The notes under the pieces: model-generated
Databases searched by the model: none
What the model saw: only the letters and a program-made list of their open reading frames with translations
What the model was told of the DNA's origin: nothing
Position numbers and translations under genes: made by a program
Source: Candidatus Zixiibacteriota bacterium
GTDB taxonomy: Bacteria > Zixibacteria > MSB-5A5 > GN15 > FEB-12
Assembly: GCA_035380245.1 (NCBI GenBank)
Contig: DAOSXA010000003.1
Coordinates: 434,001 to 498,000 of the forward strand
Reading direction: 5' to 3'
Length of the DNA stretch: 64,000 nucleotides
Part shown: positions 1 through 8,758 of the stretch, in pieces
How the letters are laid out: each line of letters starts with the position of its first letter
Position numbering within the stretch: the stretch's first letter is position 1

Positions 1-15
1 AAAGTGAGGTAGGTA

Positions 16-363
16 ATGGCTCGGACAAGTGAGTCTGCCCAGGCCAAAACCAGCACCGACAACGAGGCTAAGACCACTGAGAGTGGGGCCAGGAAGGGAA
101 AGCTTTCGACTGCGGAAGCGCGCCGTGAGTATCAGCGACGCTACTACCAGATGCACAAGGAAAAGGCGAAGGAATATCAACGCCAGTATAACTTGACGCA
201 CAAGAAAAAAGCACGGGGTGGTAGAGGCAAAGCCAGTTTCACGGCTCCTCGAGAAGTCGTCCGCACCACATTCAACACGGCCGATTTGATGCATGCGCCG
301 GTTGAAAAAACGGTGAAGATGCTCGAGAAGATTATCAAAGGTGAGAGGTTTTTCACCATGTAG
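16..363 (+). CDS. small Lys/Arg-rich protein of unknown function
   Basis: This encodes a 115-residue, strongly basic protein that I do not recognise. The first 35 residues are low-complexity (Ser/Thr/Ala/Lys). Residues about 35-70 are rich in Arg, Tyr, Gln and Lys and look helical, resembling a nucleic-acid-binding segment. The last 35 residues are more ordinary and carry no known motif. The ATG at 16 has a purine-rich stretch (gaggtaggt) just upstream, which supports it as a start. The gene stands alone about 285 bases before the pyruvate phosphate dikinase gene, whose N-terminus is also very basic. A DNA- or RNA-binding role is only a guess from charge. Confidence 0.5.
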   Translation: MARTSESAQAKTSTDNEAKTTESGARKGKLSTAEARREYQRRYYQMHKEKAKEYQRQYNLTHKKKARGGRGKASFTAPREVVRTTFNTADLMHAPVEKTVKMLEKIIKGERFFTM

Positions 364-647
364 CTGTCGGTGACGGCTACGGAAAAATTACGGCGGCCGT
401 CATTTAAGGCGGTCGCCCGACAATTCGGTTCAGTTAATCCTGATCGAACGAAAAACACTACGGGACAGGTCTGCTTTCGCTTTGAGAAAGTGTGGCGGCG
501 GATAGCTACGCCCGGGAGAATTAAGTCCTTCAGTCGCTTCTTACGGGGATCTCCTCGTCTATATTATTTAGTTGCCTTTTGCTTGAGGAGGACATTAATA
601 ATATCAAGCAATTTTGTCTGTTTTATGATAGAGTAAAAGGAGTCATT
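364..647. other. intergenic region without a supported gene
   Basis: There is an open frame at 370-636, but it has no ribosome binding site, no recognisable domain and an unlikely composition, so I do not call a gene. Bases 361-379 can form a weak hairpin without a following T-run. The promoter of the dikinase gene presumably lies here, but no clear -35/-10 pair stands out. Confidence 0.4.
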
Positions 648-3518
648 ATGTCGCCTAAGAAGACTTCAGGCGCCGACAAGACCGCCTCGAAGAAAACAAG
701 CAAGAAGACGACGAAAAAGACAACCAAGGGAAACGCTGAACCGGCGGCCCGGAAGACGGCCGTCAAAAAGTCAACGGGAAAGACGACGAAAACTGTGACC
801 AAGACAACTGCTACTAAGGGGCGTTCCAAGAGCGCCGCTGCATCAGGCAAGTACTACTATTTCTTTGCCGACGGCAAAGCCGATGGCAATGCCGATATGA
901 AAGACCTGCTCGGGGGGAAAGGCGCCGGGCTGGCCGAAATGACCAACGCCGGTATTCCGGTACCTCCGGGATTCACGATCACGACCGAAGTCTGCAGGTT
1001 GTATTACGAAAACAATCTCACGGTGCCTAAGGAGATCGATGCCGGACTCGAAGCCAGTGTGGCAATGATGGAAAAGGCTACCGGCAAGAAGTTCGGTGAT
1101 GCCGATAATCCCCTGCTGGTTTCAGTCAGATCCGGAGCCAAATTCTCCATGCCGGGCATGATGGATACGGTTCTTAATCTGGGTCTTAATGAAACCACAC
1201 TCGAGGGGCTGGCTGCCCGGTCCAACAACCGTCGTTTCGCACTCGACAGCTATCGTCGTTTCATCAGTATGTTCGGCAATGTCGTTCTGGGAATCGATAA
1301 AGATGTGTTCGAAGAGGTCATCACCAAGACCAAGGCGACCCGTCGTGTAAAACAGGACAGCTCGCTTCAGGAAGCGGATCTCAAGGACATCATCAAGAAG
1401 TTCAAGAAGATTATCAAGCGTAAGACCGGTGAAGATTTCCCCGACGATCCGTTCGTTCAGTTGCGCATGTCCCGGGACGCGGTGTTTCGCAGTTGGAACA
1501 ATCCCCGGGCTATTTCCTATCGGCGGCTCAATAATCTGCCGTCGGATCTCGGAACCGCGGTAAATATCCAGACGATGGTTTTCGGTAATCTGGGCAACGA
1601 CTCCGGTACCGGTGTTGGTTTCACGCGTAACCCCGCCACCGGTGTGAAGGAGTTCTACGGAGAATACCTGCTCAACGCCCAGGGTGAGGATGTGGTCGCC
1701 GGGATTCGTACACCACAGCCGATTGATCAGCTCAACACCGATATGCCCGAAGTGTACAAACAGCTCAAGTCGATAACGACACGGTTGGAAAAACATTACC
1801 GTGATGTACAGGATTTCGAATTCACCATTGAAGACAAGAAGCTGTACATGCTCCAAACCCGTACGGGCAAGCGTACGGTGCAGGCCGCCATACGCATTGC
1901 GGTGGATATGGTCAAGGAGAAGTTGATCACCAAGGAAGAGGCGATCATGCGCATTGAGCCGCAACAGCTTGATCAGTTGCTTCACCCGAGTCTCGATCCC
2001 AAGGCGACTTATGATGTGGTCACTACGGGTTTGGCGGCATCGCCGGGAGCAGCCTCGGGAGCGGTTTATTTCACGGCCGATGATGTCGTTAAACACGGCG
2101 CTAAGAAGCCGTCCGTACTGGTTCGCGAAGAGACCAATCCGGACGACATCGAGGGCATGAACGCTGCGGTCGGTATTCTTACGGCGCGTGGCGGCATGAC
2201 TTCACACGCCGCGGTGGTCGCGCGTGGTATGGGCAAGTGCTGTGTCTCCGGCGCTGAGGCGATCCGGGTCAATGCCAAGAAAAAGCAATTCCAGATCGGT
2301 AAGCTGATTATCAAGGAAGGCGAGATTATCACGCTCAACGGCTCGACGGGTCAGGTGATTCTGGGTGAAGTACCAACGGTCGATCCGGAGCTTTCCGGTG
2401 AGTTTTCCGAGTTCATGAGTTGGGCGGATGAAATCCGTCATTTGCGGGTTCGGACTAACGCCGACACGCCGCGCGATGCCGAGCAGGCGATTAAATTCGG
2501 TGCTGAAGGTATCGGGCTTTGTCGCACCGAACACATGTTCTTCGCTGAAGATCGTATCCCGATCGTACAGCGTATGATTCTGGCCGATACTCCCGAGGAA
2601 CGACAGGCAGCGCTGGACAAGTTACTCCCGTTCCAGAAGAAGGACTTCATCGGAATTTTCAACGCCATGAACGGATTGCCGGTAACGATTCGTACACTCG
2701 ATCCGCCGCTTCATGAGTTCCTGCCCGATAAAGCCAGTGTCCAGGCTAAAATCGATGCCCTTGACAAGAAGGATGACGAATACGAAGAGAAATACGAGCG
2801 GTTGCGTAAGGTGCTCCGCCGTATTGATGAACTCAAAGAGGTCAATCCGATGCTCGGTCATCGTGGTTGCCGTCTGGGTATCGTATATCCCGAAATCACT
2901 GAAATGCAGGTTCGCGCTATCATTGAAGCCGCCTGTGCTTTACTGAAGGATAAGAAAAAGGTCCATCCTGAGATCATGATCCCGTTGGTCGGACATGTCA
3001 ACGAGTTCAAAAATCAGAAAGAGGTGGTTCTGAGGGTGGCGGCTGAGGTGATGGCTCGCCGCAAGATCAAGAAGCTGGATTTCATGGTCGGAACGATGAT
3101 TGAAATCCCACGAGCAGCTCTCACCGCCGATGAAATCGCGGCCGAGGCCGAATTCTTCAGCTTTGGCACCAACGATCTGACCCAGATGAGCATGGGCTTC
3201 TCACGTGACGATGCCGGTAAGTTCCTCAATTTCTATGTGGAAAACGGCATTTTACCCCGGGATCCATTTGTCTCACTCGATCAGGAAGGTGTCGGCCAAC
3301 TGATCAAAATGGGACGGGACAAAGGTGTTTCTGTCAGAGAGGATCTCAAGGTCGGTATCTGCGGCGAACACGGCGGCGATCCGGACTCGATCGACTTCTG
3401 TCACCGGGTCGGGATGAACTATGTCTCCTGTTCACCGTTCAGAGTGCCGATTGCCCGTCTGGCGGCAGCTCAGGCGACGATTCGCAACGGCAGCAAGTCA
3501 AAGGCGAAATCGAAGTAA
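648..3518 (+). CDS. ppdK: pyruvate, phosphate dikinase with basic N-terminal tail
   Basis: This enzyme interconverts pyruvate, ATP and phosphate with phosphoenolpyruvate, AMP and pyrophosphate. The ATG at 648 is chosen because AAAGGAGT lies just upstream at 636-643; an in-frame upstream start at 579 lacks this. The protein is 956 residues. Residues about 70-400 are the ATP-grasp-like nucleotide domain (GGKGAGLAEM near the start). The phosphohistidine domain has the GGMTSHAAVVARG motif with His520. The C-terminal TIM barrel has the GICGEHGGDP motif with catalytic Cys905. The usual family length is about 880; the excess is a 70-residue Lys/Thr/Ala-rich tail before the canonical start, and the C-terminus also ends in a Lys/Ser run. 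Family assignment is secure; the role of the tails is unknown. Confidence 0.97.
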   Translation: MSPKKTSGADKTASKKTSKKTTKKTTKGNAEPAARKTAVKKSTGKTTKTVTKTTATKGRSKSAAASGKYYYFFADGKADGNADMKDLLGGKGAGLAEMTNAGIPVPPGFTITTEVCRLYYENNLTVPKEIDAGLEASVAMMEKATGKKFGDADNPLLVSVRSGAKFSMPGMMDTVLNLGLNETTLEGLAARSNNRRFALDSYRRFISMFGNVVLGIDKDVFEEVITKTKATRRVKQDSSLQEADLKDIIKKFKKIIKRKTGEDFPDDPFVQLRMSRDAVFRSWNNPRAISYRRLNNLPSDLGTAVNIQTMVFGNLGNDSGTGVGFTRNPATGVKEFYGEYLLNAQGEDVVAGIRTPQPIDQLNTDMPEVYKQLKSITTRLEKHYRDVQDFEFTIEDKKLYMLQTRTGKRTVQAAIRIAVDMVKEKLITKEEAIMRIEPQQLDQLLHPSLDPKATYDVVTTGLAASPGAASGAVYFTADDVVKHGAKKPSVLVREETNPDDIEGMNAAVGILTARGGMTSHAAVVARGMGKCCVSGAEAIRVNAKKKQFQIGKLIIKEGEIITLNGSTGQVILGEVPTVDPELSGEFSEFMSWADEIRHLRVRTNADTPRDAEQAIKFGAEGIGLCRTEHMFFAEDRIPIVQRMILADTPEERQAALDKLLPFQKKDFIGIFNAMNGLPVTIRTLDPPLHEFLPDKASVQAKIDALDKKDDEYEEKYERLRKVLRRIDELKEVNPMLGHRGCRLGIVYPEITEMQVRAIIEAACALLKDKKKVHPEIMIPLVGHVNEFKNQKEVVLRVAAEVMARRKIKKLDFMVGTMIEIPRAALTADEIAAEAEFFSFGTNDLTQMSMGFSRDDAGKFLNFYVENGILPRDPFVSLDQEGVGQLIKMGRDKGVSVREDLKVGICGEHGGDPDSIDFCHRVGMNYVSCSPFRVPIARLAAAQATIRNGSKSKAKSK

Positions 3519-3547
3519 GTTTCACGCCGAATTAAGGTATTGAATAA

Positions 3548-3581
3548 AGCGCCGTCGGTTGCCTGGCCGATGGCGCTTTTC
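3548..3581 (+). terminator. rho-independent terminator after ppdK
   Basis: AGCGCC at 3548-3553 pairs with GGCGCT at 3572-3577. A G-T wobble and the inner pair TCGG/CCGA extend the stem. TTTTC follows immediately. It lies 30 bases past the ppdK stop codon. Confidence 0.85.
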
Positions 3582-3773
3582 TTATTGCCCTGGACCGGGG
3601 GATACGGGCAACTTCCGGTCGTAGACTACGGTCGTCCGCAAGGGGGAACTTTCGCTTGACTTTTGAAACAGGATGGCTTGATTCAAATTTGATTTAGCCG
3701 GTCGTACCCGTGGTATTCGGGACGGTCTATTAAGTGGTTATTAGTTGTAATTGATGGACATAAAGAAGGATAT

Positions 3774-5882
3774 ATGAAACATCCATTAGATATGATTTTT
3801 CGCCCTCGCTCGGTGGCCGTGATCGGGGCAACCTCGCGCAAGGGTTCAATCGGACGGGAAACGTTGCATAACATTTTACAGGCAGAGTTCAACGGCAAGG
3901 TATTCCCGGTCAATCCCTCAGCCGAGGTTATTCAGTCCATAAAGGCTTATCCGAGTGTACTTGATATACCGGATATGGTCGATATGGCGATCATTATTGT
4001 TCGTAAAGAATTCGTGCGCGATGTCGCCATCCAGTGTGGGAAGAAAGGTGTTAAAGGTCTGGTAGTCATCACGGCCGGATTCTCCGAGGTGGGTAAAGAA
4101 GGAAAGAAGCGCGAGCAGGAAGTTTTAGCTGTTTGCAACGAATACGGCATGCGCATGATCGGCCCCAACTGCTTTGGCGTTGTCAACACCGATCCTGAGA
4201 TCAATCTTAATGCCACTTTCGGCAAAACCTACCCGCGGCGCGGACGTATCGGTTTCGTGACCCAGTCCGGGGCGATGGGCGAGGCGATTATGAATATCGC
4301 TCGTGATCTCGGGATAGGATTCTCTTGTGTGGCTTCCATCGGCAATAAGGCGGATATTTCCTCCAACGACATGTTGGAGTATTTCAAACGTGATCCCAAT
4401 ACCGACATTATCCTGTTGTATCTTGAGAATTTCGGTAACCCGGTGAAATTTACCAAGATCGCACGCGAAGTCTGTCGGATTAAGCCGATTGTCGCAGTCA
4501 AATCAGGTCGCACCAGTCTTGGAGCCAAAGCCGCCTCGTCGCATACCGGGGCTTTGGCCGGTCTGGATGTGGGGGTGGATGCGTTGTTCGAGCAGACCGG
4601 TGTGATGAGAGTGGATACGGTCGAAGAGCTCTTCGATGTTGCCAATGCTTTGTCCAAACAACCGGTGCCCAAAGGCAACCGGGTGGTGGTGGTTACCAAC
4701 GCCGGCGGTCCCGGTATTCTCGCCACGGATGCCCTGATCAATCACGGCATGGAAATGCCGGCTTTGTCGGAATCTACGGTCAAAAAGCTCAAGACCTTCA
4801 TTCCGGCGGAAGCCTCATTCTCCAATCCGATGGATATGGTTGCGGGAGCGGGTCCGAAGGAGTTCAAGCAGACGCTGGACGCGGTCAAGAACGATGCCCG
4901 CTACGATTCGATTATTCCGATTTGCGTTCCTCCGGTTACCATTGACCAGATGAAGGTTGCCGAGACAATAGCCGAAGCGGTCAGCAAAAGTAAGAAGACA
5001 GTGTTGGCCTGCTTCATGGGGACCGGACTCAGTTCTCCGTCGATGAATTACCTGCGAGAGCATGGTGTCCCGGTTTATATTTTCCCCGAGGCGATTGCCA
5101 AAACCCTTTCGATAATTCACAAATATCGCCGTCGTATCAGTGAACCGTGCGGTAAATTCAAAACGTTCAAGGTCGACAAGGAGAAGGTTCAACAGATCAT
5201 CGACAACGCCCGCTCCGAAGGTCGCGGTTCGATTGTCGGAGATGAAGCGATCAGTATTCTTTCCGCTTACGGTATTCAGGCCATGGCTTATCGTTATGCC
5301 TGGTCGGCGGAGGAAGCGGTCAAGGTCGCCGGCGAGATGGGTTATCCGGTGGTGATGAAGATCAATACGCCGCCGATTCTCCACAAGACCGAGGTCGGTG
5401 GTGTTATGGTCGATCTGCGCACCGACAAGGAAGTTTTCGATGGTTTCACGTCGCTGAAAAAACGCATTAGCGAGTTGGGCGAAAAGGGTAAGTTCTCAGT
5501 GGCGATGCAGGGTCTGATTACCGGCGGTGTCGAAACGGTTATGGGTATGACGATTGACCCCTCGTTCGGTCCATTGATTATGTTTGGACTCGGTGGTATC
5601 TATGTCGAAATTATGAAGGATGTCTCGTTCCGGATCAATCCGTTGACCGACGTCGGAGCTGATGCCATGATTCACTCGCTTAAATCGTTCCCGTTGTTGA
5701 ACGGTTTCCGGGGAGCGCCGCCGGTAAACCAGAAGGTGCTCAAGGAGACGCTCCTGCGTTTATCGCAATTGGTCAAGGATATTACCTGTTTTGCCGAGAT
5801 CGACATCAACCCGTTTATTGTGTCTCCGGATAAAAAACGGTGTGCCGCGGTTGATGCACGTTTCATCCTGACTAAGAAGTAA
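3774..5882 (+). CDS. ADP-forming acetate/acyl-CoA synthetase, fused alpha-beta
   Basis: This family converts acyl-CoA, ADP and phosphate to free acid, CoA and ATP, conserving energy during fermentation of pyruvate or amino acids. The 702 residues follow the usual fused order: a CoA-binding Rossmann domain (1 to about 130, beginning RPRSVAVIGATSRKGSIG), the succinyl-CoA-ligase-like domains with the phosphohistidine loop SSHTGALAG (His257), and a C-terminal ATP-grasp domain from about 480 (YPVVMKINTPPILHKTEVGG). GAAGG lies upstream of the ATG. It sits alone behind the ppdK terminator. Together with ppdK and the indolepyruvate oxidoreductase genes elsewhere in the window it suggests ATP formation from 2-oxoacid oxidation. 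The acyl substrate cannot be read from sequence. Confidence 0.93.
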   Translation: MKHPLDMIFRPRSVAVIGATSRKGSIGRETLHNILQAEFNGKVFPVNPSAEVIQSIKAYPSVLDIPDMVDMAIIIVRKEFVRDVAIQCGKKGVKGLVVITAGFSEVGKEGKKREQEVLAVCNEYGMRMIGPNCFGVVNTDPEINLNATFGKTYPRRGRIGFVTQSGAMGEAIMNIARDLGIGFSCVASIGNKADISSNDMLEYFKRDPNTDIILLYLENFGNPVKFTKIAREVCRIKPIVAVKSGRTSLGAKAASSHTGALAGLDVGVDALFEQTGVMRVDTVEELFDVANALSKQPVPKGNRVVVVTNAGGPGILATDALINHGMEMPALSESTVKKLKTFIPAEASFSNPMDMVAGAGPKEFKQTLDAVKNDARYDSIIPICVPPVTIDQMKVAETIAEAVSKSKKTVLACFMGTGLSSPSMNYLREHGVPVYIFPEAIAKTLSIIHKYRRRISEPCGKFKTFKVDKEKVQQIIDNARSEGRGSIVGDEAISILSAYGIQAMAYRYAWSAEEAVKVAGEMGYPVVMKINTPPILHKTEVGGVMVDLRTDKEVFDGFTSLKKRISELGEKGKFSVAMQGLITGGVETVMGMTIDPSFGPLIMFGLGGIYVEIMKDVSFRINPLTDVGADAMIHSLKSFPLLNGFRGAPPVNQKVLKETLLRLSQLVKDITCFAEIDINPFIVSPDKKRCAAVDARFILTKK

Positions 5883-5904
5883 GCGGTTCGACGGGAGTTA
5901 CATG

Positions 5905-5936
5905 GCCGGAGATGAAACCGCAAGGTCATCTCCGGC
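5905..5936 (+). other. perfect 11-bp stem-loop after the acyl-CoA synthetase gene
   Basis: GCCGGAGATGA (5905-5915) is the exact reverse complement of TCATCTCCGGC (5926-5936), with a 10-base loop. No T-run follows, so it is not a classical intrinsic terminator. It may protect the 3' end of the mRNA or act as a terminator needing an extra factor. Confidence 0.6.
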
Positions 5937-5968
5937 GGTAAGGGATTACACTATGAGAGAGGGGTATT

Positions 5969-6523
5969 ATGAACTATGAGCTGAAGTCAATAAGAACATG
6001 GTCGGTCGTAAAGGCCGTCTTCTTCCTGAGCCTCATTACCGGTTTCGCTGTGGGAGTGCTTTATGCGCTCTTCATAGGTCCTATTATTTTGCTAGGAGAA
6101 AGCTTCGGAGCGAATCCTGCCGCAGAAAACATAGGTGTGGGTGTTATTCTGGTCATAATGCCTTTCTTCATGGCTTTTATCTCGGCTGTGATTAATACTA
6201 TTTTAGTAGCGATAGGTGTACCGCTGTATAACCTGTTGGGTAGAACCATAGGTGGTATCGAGTTTAGCTTGGAGGCTAAGGATACTCCGATAACTCCGAT
6301 ACCGGCTCCACCACAAGAGTTATCGAAACCCCTGATTGTCTCCCCGCCACCACCGCCGCCGGTGTCAACTTCGGAAATCGAACCCGAAGAATCCACCGTA
6401 TTACCTGACGAGTCACAACCTTCTCCCGGTGAATCGCCGGCGCCCAATTCCGAGACAACCCCGGAAAGCTCCGATAACGACAACGATGATGCCAGACAGG
6501 ATGATAAACCGACGCAGTTATGA
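5969..6523 (+). CDS. membrane protein with two transmembrane helices, DUF3566-like
   Basis: The 184-residue protein begins with a short basic-aromatic segment (RTWSVVKA). Two hydrophobic helices follow at about residues 14-40 and 55-85. A Pro/Ser/Glu-rich cytoplasmic or periplasmic tail runs from about 105 to the end, with poly-Pro and an acidic Asp/Asn/Asp stretch. The pattern of WSV(L/V)K followed by two helices recalls DUF3566 membrane proteins, but this is a loose resemblance. The ATG follows GAGAGGGGTATT. Its stop codon overlaps the gltX start (ATGA at 6520-6523), so the two are probably translated together. The function is unknown. Confidence 0.7.
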   Translation: MNYELKSIRTWSVVKAVFFLSLITGFAVGVLYALFIGPIILLGESFGANPAAENIGVGVILVIMPFFMAFISAVINTILVAIGVPLYNLLGRTIGGIEFSLEAKDTPITPIPAPPQELSKPLIVSPPPPPPVSTSEIEPEESTVLPDESQPSPGESPAPNSETTPESSDNDNDDARQDDKPTQL

Positions 6524-7980
6524 ATACGGACGATAAAAAAAGAAAAGTCAGAGTAAGAATTGCCCCGTCACCGTCGGGGTATGTACACGTGGGAACGGCA
6601 CGAACGGCTATATTCAATTACCTTTTTGCTCGTCACCATGGCGGTGATTTCCTGGTTCGGATCGAGAATACCGATGAGACTCGCAGCAGTCAGGAATTCG
6701 TTGACGGCATCCTCGAAGCCATGAAATGGCTCGGATTGACCTGGGACGAGGATATCATTTATCAATCGGATCGCGCTGATCTCTACGCCGAGCATGCGCA
6801 GAAGATTCTCGAATCAGGTTATGGTTATCGCTGTTTCTGTACCCCCGAGCAACTTCAAGCTGATCGTGATGAGGCTAAAGCCAACAAAAGCTCGATGTTG
6901 TATAACCGTCGTTGCCTGAAGCTCAGCCGGGAAGAGGTCGATCGGAAACTGGCCGATGGTGTCCCTCACACGATTCGTATCAGGATTCCCGACGGAGAGC
7001 TGGAGTTCGATGATCTGGTTTCCGGTCATCTCACTCGTTCCTCGAACGATGTGGAAGATTTTATCATAGCACGTTCCGACGGTTCCGCCACCTATAACCT
7101 GGCGGTTGTCGTGGATGATCATCTGATGGATATCAGCCACGTTATTCGCGGCAATGACCATGTTACGAATACGTTCAAACAGATCCAGATATATAAAGCG
7201 CTCGGTTGGGATGTCCCTCAGTTTGCGCATGTCCCGCTGATTCTTCGTCCGGATAAAAAGAAGGTTTCCAAGCGGCTTGGAGACAAAGACGTGGTCGCTT
7301 ATCGCGAAGAAGGTGTTCTTCCCGAGGCGATGCTCAATTACCTTTGTTTATTAGGTTGGTCGCCCAAGACGGATCGTGAAATATACTCACGCGATGAACT
7401 CATCGAGCTGTTCAACGCCGAGAACTTCAACTCCTCGAATGCCATTTTCGATGAAGAAAAGCTGCTGGCGTTCAACCAGGAGTATATCGCCCATGCCGGT
7501 GAACATGAGTTGGCCGTGATAGCAGCTCCGATGCTGGTCGATGCGGGATTTACGACAAAATACTGGCTCGAAACCCGCTGGGAATACCTGCGTCAGGTGA
7601 TTGGTTTGTTCAAGCCGCGTATGAAAAAAGTGTCCGATTTGATAGACCAGTGTGATTATTTCTTCAGCGGTGACTTTCAGTACGATCCCGAAACTGTCGC
7701 CAAACGGTTCACTCCGGAAGCCGCCGGCTGGTTGACTGAACTGGCGGATCGTTTCGAGAAATTGACTCGGTTTGTTCCTGAAGAATTGGAACGAGTGCTG
7801 GATGAACTGGCCGAAGAGTTGGGTCAGAAACGAGCGGCTTTAATTCATCCCACCCGCCTGGCGGTGTCGGGACGACCGCACGGACCGGGTCTTTTTGAGA
7901 TGCTGACGGTACTTTCTCAATCGGTAGTTATTGACAGAATGCGAAAAGCAGCCGATTATATCAGACATAATAACAAGTAA
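6520..7980 (+). CDS. gltX: glutamyl-tRNA synthetase
   Basis: This enzyme charges tRNA-Glu (and, in organisms lacking GlnRS, tRNA-Gln). The 486 residues match the class I family in length and order. The first signature is APSPSGYVHVGTARTA, with HVGT instead of the common HIGT or HLGT. A zinc-site-like set follows (CFC near residue 107, YNRRC near 126). The second signature is KKVSKRLGD at about 248-256, the KMSKS equivalent. The C-terminal helical anticodon domain is complete. Translation appears coupled to the upstream membrane protein through a 4-base overlap. Whether the enzyme is discriminating cannot be judged here; no gatCAB genes are present in the window. Confidence 0.97.
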   Translation: MNTDDKKRKVRVRIAPSPSGYVHVGTARTAIFNYLFARHHGGDFLVRIENTDETRSSQEFVDGILEAMKWLGLTWDEDIIYQSDRADLYAEHAQKILESGYGYRCFCTPEQLQADRDEAKANKSSMLYNRRCLKLSREEVDRKLADGVPHTIRIRIPDGELEFDDLVSGHLTRSSNDVEDFIIARSDGSATYNLAVVVDDHLMDISHVIRGNDHVTNTFKQIQIYKALGWDVPQFAHVPLILRPDKKKVSKRLGDKDVVAYREEGVLPEAMLNYLCLLGWSPKTDREIYSRDELIELFNAENFNSSNAIFDEEKLLAFNQEYIAHAGEHELAVIAAPMLVDAGFTTKYWLETRWEYLRQVIGLFKPRMKKVSDLIDQCDYFFSGDFQYDPETVAKRFTPEAAGWLTELADRFEKLTRFVPEELERVLDELAEELGQKRAALIHPTRLAVSGRPHGPGLFEMLTVLSQSVVIDRMRKAADYIRHNNK

Positions 7981-8003
7981 CGTCCTGCAATGGAGTGATT
8001 GTT

Positions 8004-8501
8004 TTGGATAGTAAGACCGAGCTGGCCAATTTGCTAAAGACCGCGATCAAGGGGGAAGAGGACGGTTACATGTTCTATGACCTGCTCTCCAGGAAGAGCG
8101 ATAACGCGGACGCCAGGCGTAAACTGGAGAACCTTCGCGACGACGAACTGGGACATAAGGAAACTCTGATAGAGATATACAAAAACAAAATCGGTGGTGA
8201 GATTGGTGAGCTGCCGGAGAAGGGGCTTACGGCTCTGGCGGAAGTGTTCAGGAAGGGACACCTTGAGGATCTCAAGAATGAACGCGAATTTATCAATCTG
8301 GCCATCGAGGCTGAACTGGCTGCTACTAAATTTTATGAGGAGCAGGCAAAGTCTGCCGTATTCGACGAGCACAAAGATGTCCTGCTGCGCATGGCCAATG
8401 AAGAGCATCGTCATTACGAGTTGCTCATGGCCGAACGTGAGGCCATAAGCGGCAATTACTACTGGTTTGGTTTCGACAACAGCGCTCCGCTCGAAGATTG
8501 A
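8004..8501 (+). CDS. ferritin-like diiron protein, rubrerythrin-type
   Basis: This is the four-helix ferritin-like domain of rubrerythrin, about 165 residues. Its iron ligand pattern is visible: EEDGYMFYD in helix 1, DDELGHKE in helix 2, EAELAATKFYEEQ in helix 3 and ANEEHRHYELL in helix 4. These give the ExxH pairs of a diiron peroxidase. The rubredoxin domain normally fused at the C-terminus is absent but is encoded just downstream. I prefer the TTG at 8004 because GGAG at 7992-7995 sits 8 bases before it; the GTG at 7995 would overlap that site. It begins a cluster of peroxide-reducing proteins. The likely role is hydrogen peroxide reduction. Confidence 0.85.
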   Translation: MDSKTELANLLKTAIKGEEDGYMFYDLLSRKSDNADARRKLENLRDDELGHKETLIEIYKNKIGGEIGELPEKGLTALAEVFRKGHLEDLKNEREFINLAIEAELAATKFYEEQAKSAVFDEHKDVLLRMANEEHRHYELLMAEREAISGNYYWFGFDNSAPLED

Positions 8502-8555
8502 GCGGCAACGCCGGAAAACCGACTACGGACAAACTGATCAGGAAAGGGTTCCTTC

Positions 8556-8747
8556 GTGGAATGGGTCTGTAGTGTCTGTGGATATGTGCACACAGATGTA
8601 GAACCGCCGGGACAATGTCCGGTGTGCGCCGCTCCAAGCGGCAAATTCTCAGAGTATTTCGGTGATCTCGATGCCGACGACACCGACATGGATGATGGTC
8701 TGGATGATTTTGACCGCGACTTGTTTGCGGATTTCGATGACGAATAA
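8556..8747 (+). CDS. stand-alone rubredoxin-like protein with acidic tail
   Basis: The 63-residue protein carries the short rubredoxin fold seen at the C-terminus of rubrerythrins: CSVCGY near the start and CPVCAAP about 15 residues later, giving four Cys ligands for one iron. The remaining 30 residues are almost all Asp, Glu and Phe, an unusual acidic tail. The GTG start follows AGGAAAGGG at a normal distance. It lies 54 bases after the ferritin-like gene, so the two together reconstitute a rubrerythrin whose electron-accepting and catalytic domains are on separate chains. The acidic tail could steer docking to a reductase; that is inference. Confidence 0.85.
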   Translation: MEWVCSVCGYVHTDVEPPGQCPVCAAPSGKFSEYFGDLDADDTDMDDGLDDFDRDLFADFDDE

Positions 8748-8758
8748 GCACATGGAGG

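Noticed and set aside
370..636. 88-codon open frame between the small basic gene and ppdK
   Set aside because: No ribosome binding site, no domain, and it runs into the ppdK leader.
1122..2096. 324-codon open frame on the - strand
   Set aside because: It lies entirely opposite the conserved part of ppdK and has no family resemblance or binding site; it is a consequence of codon bias.
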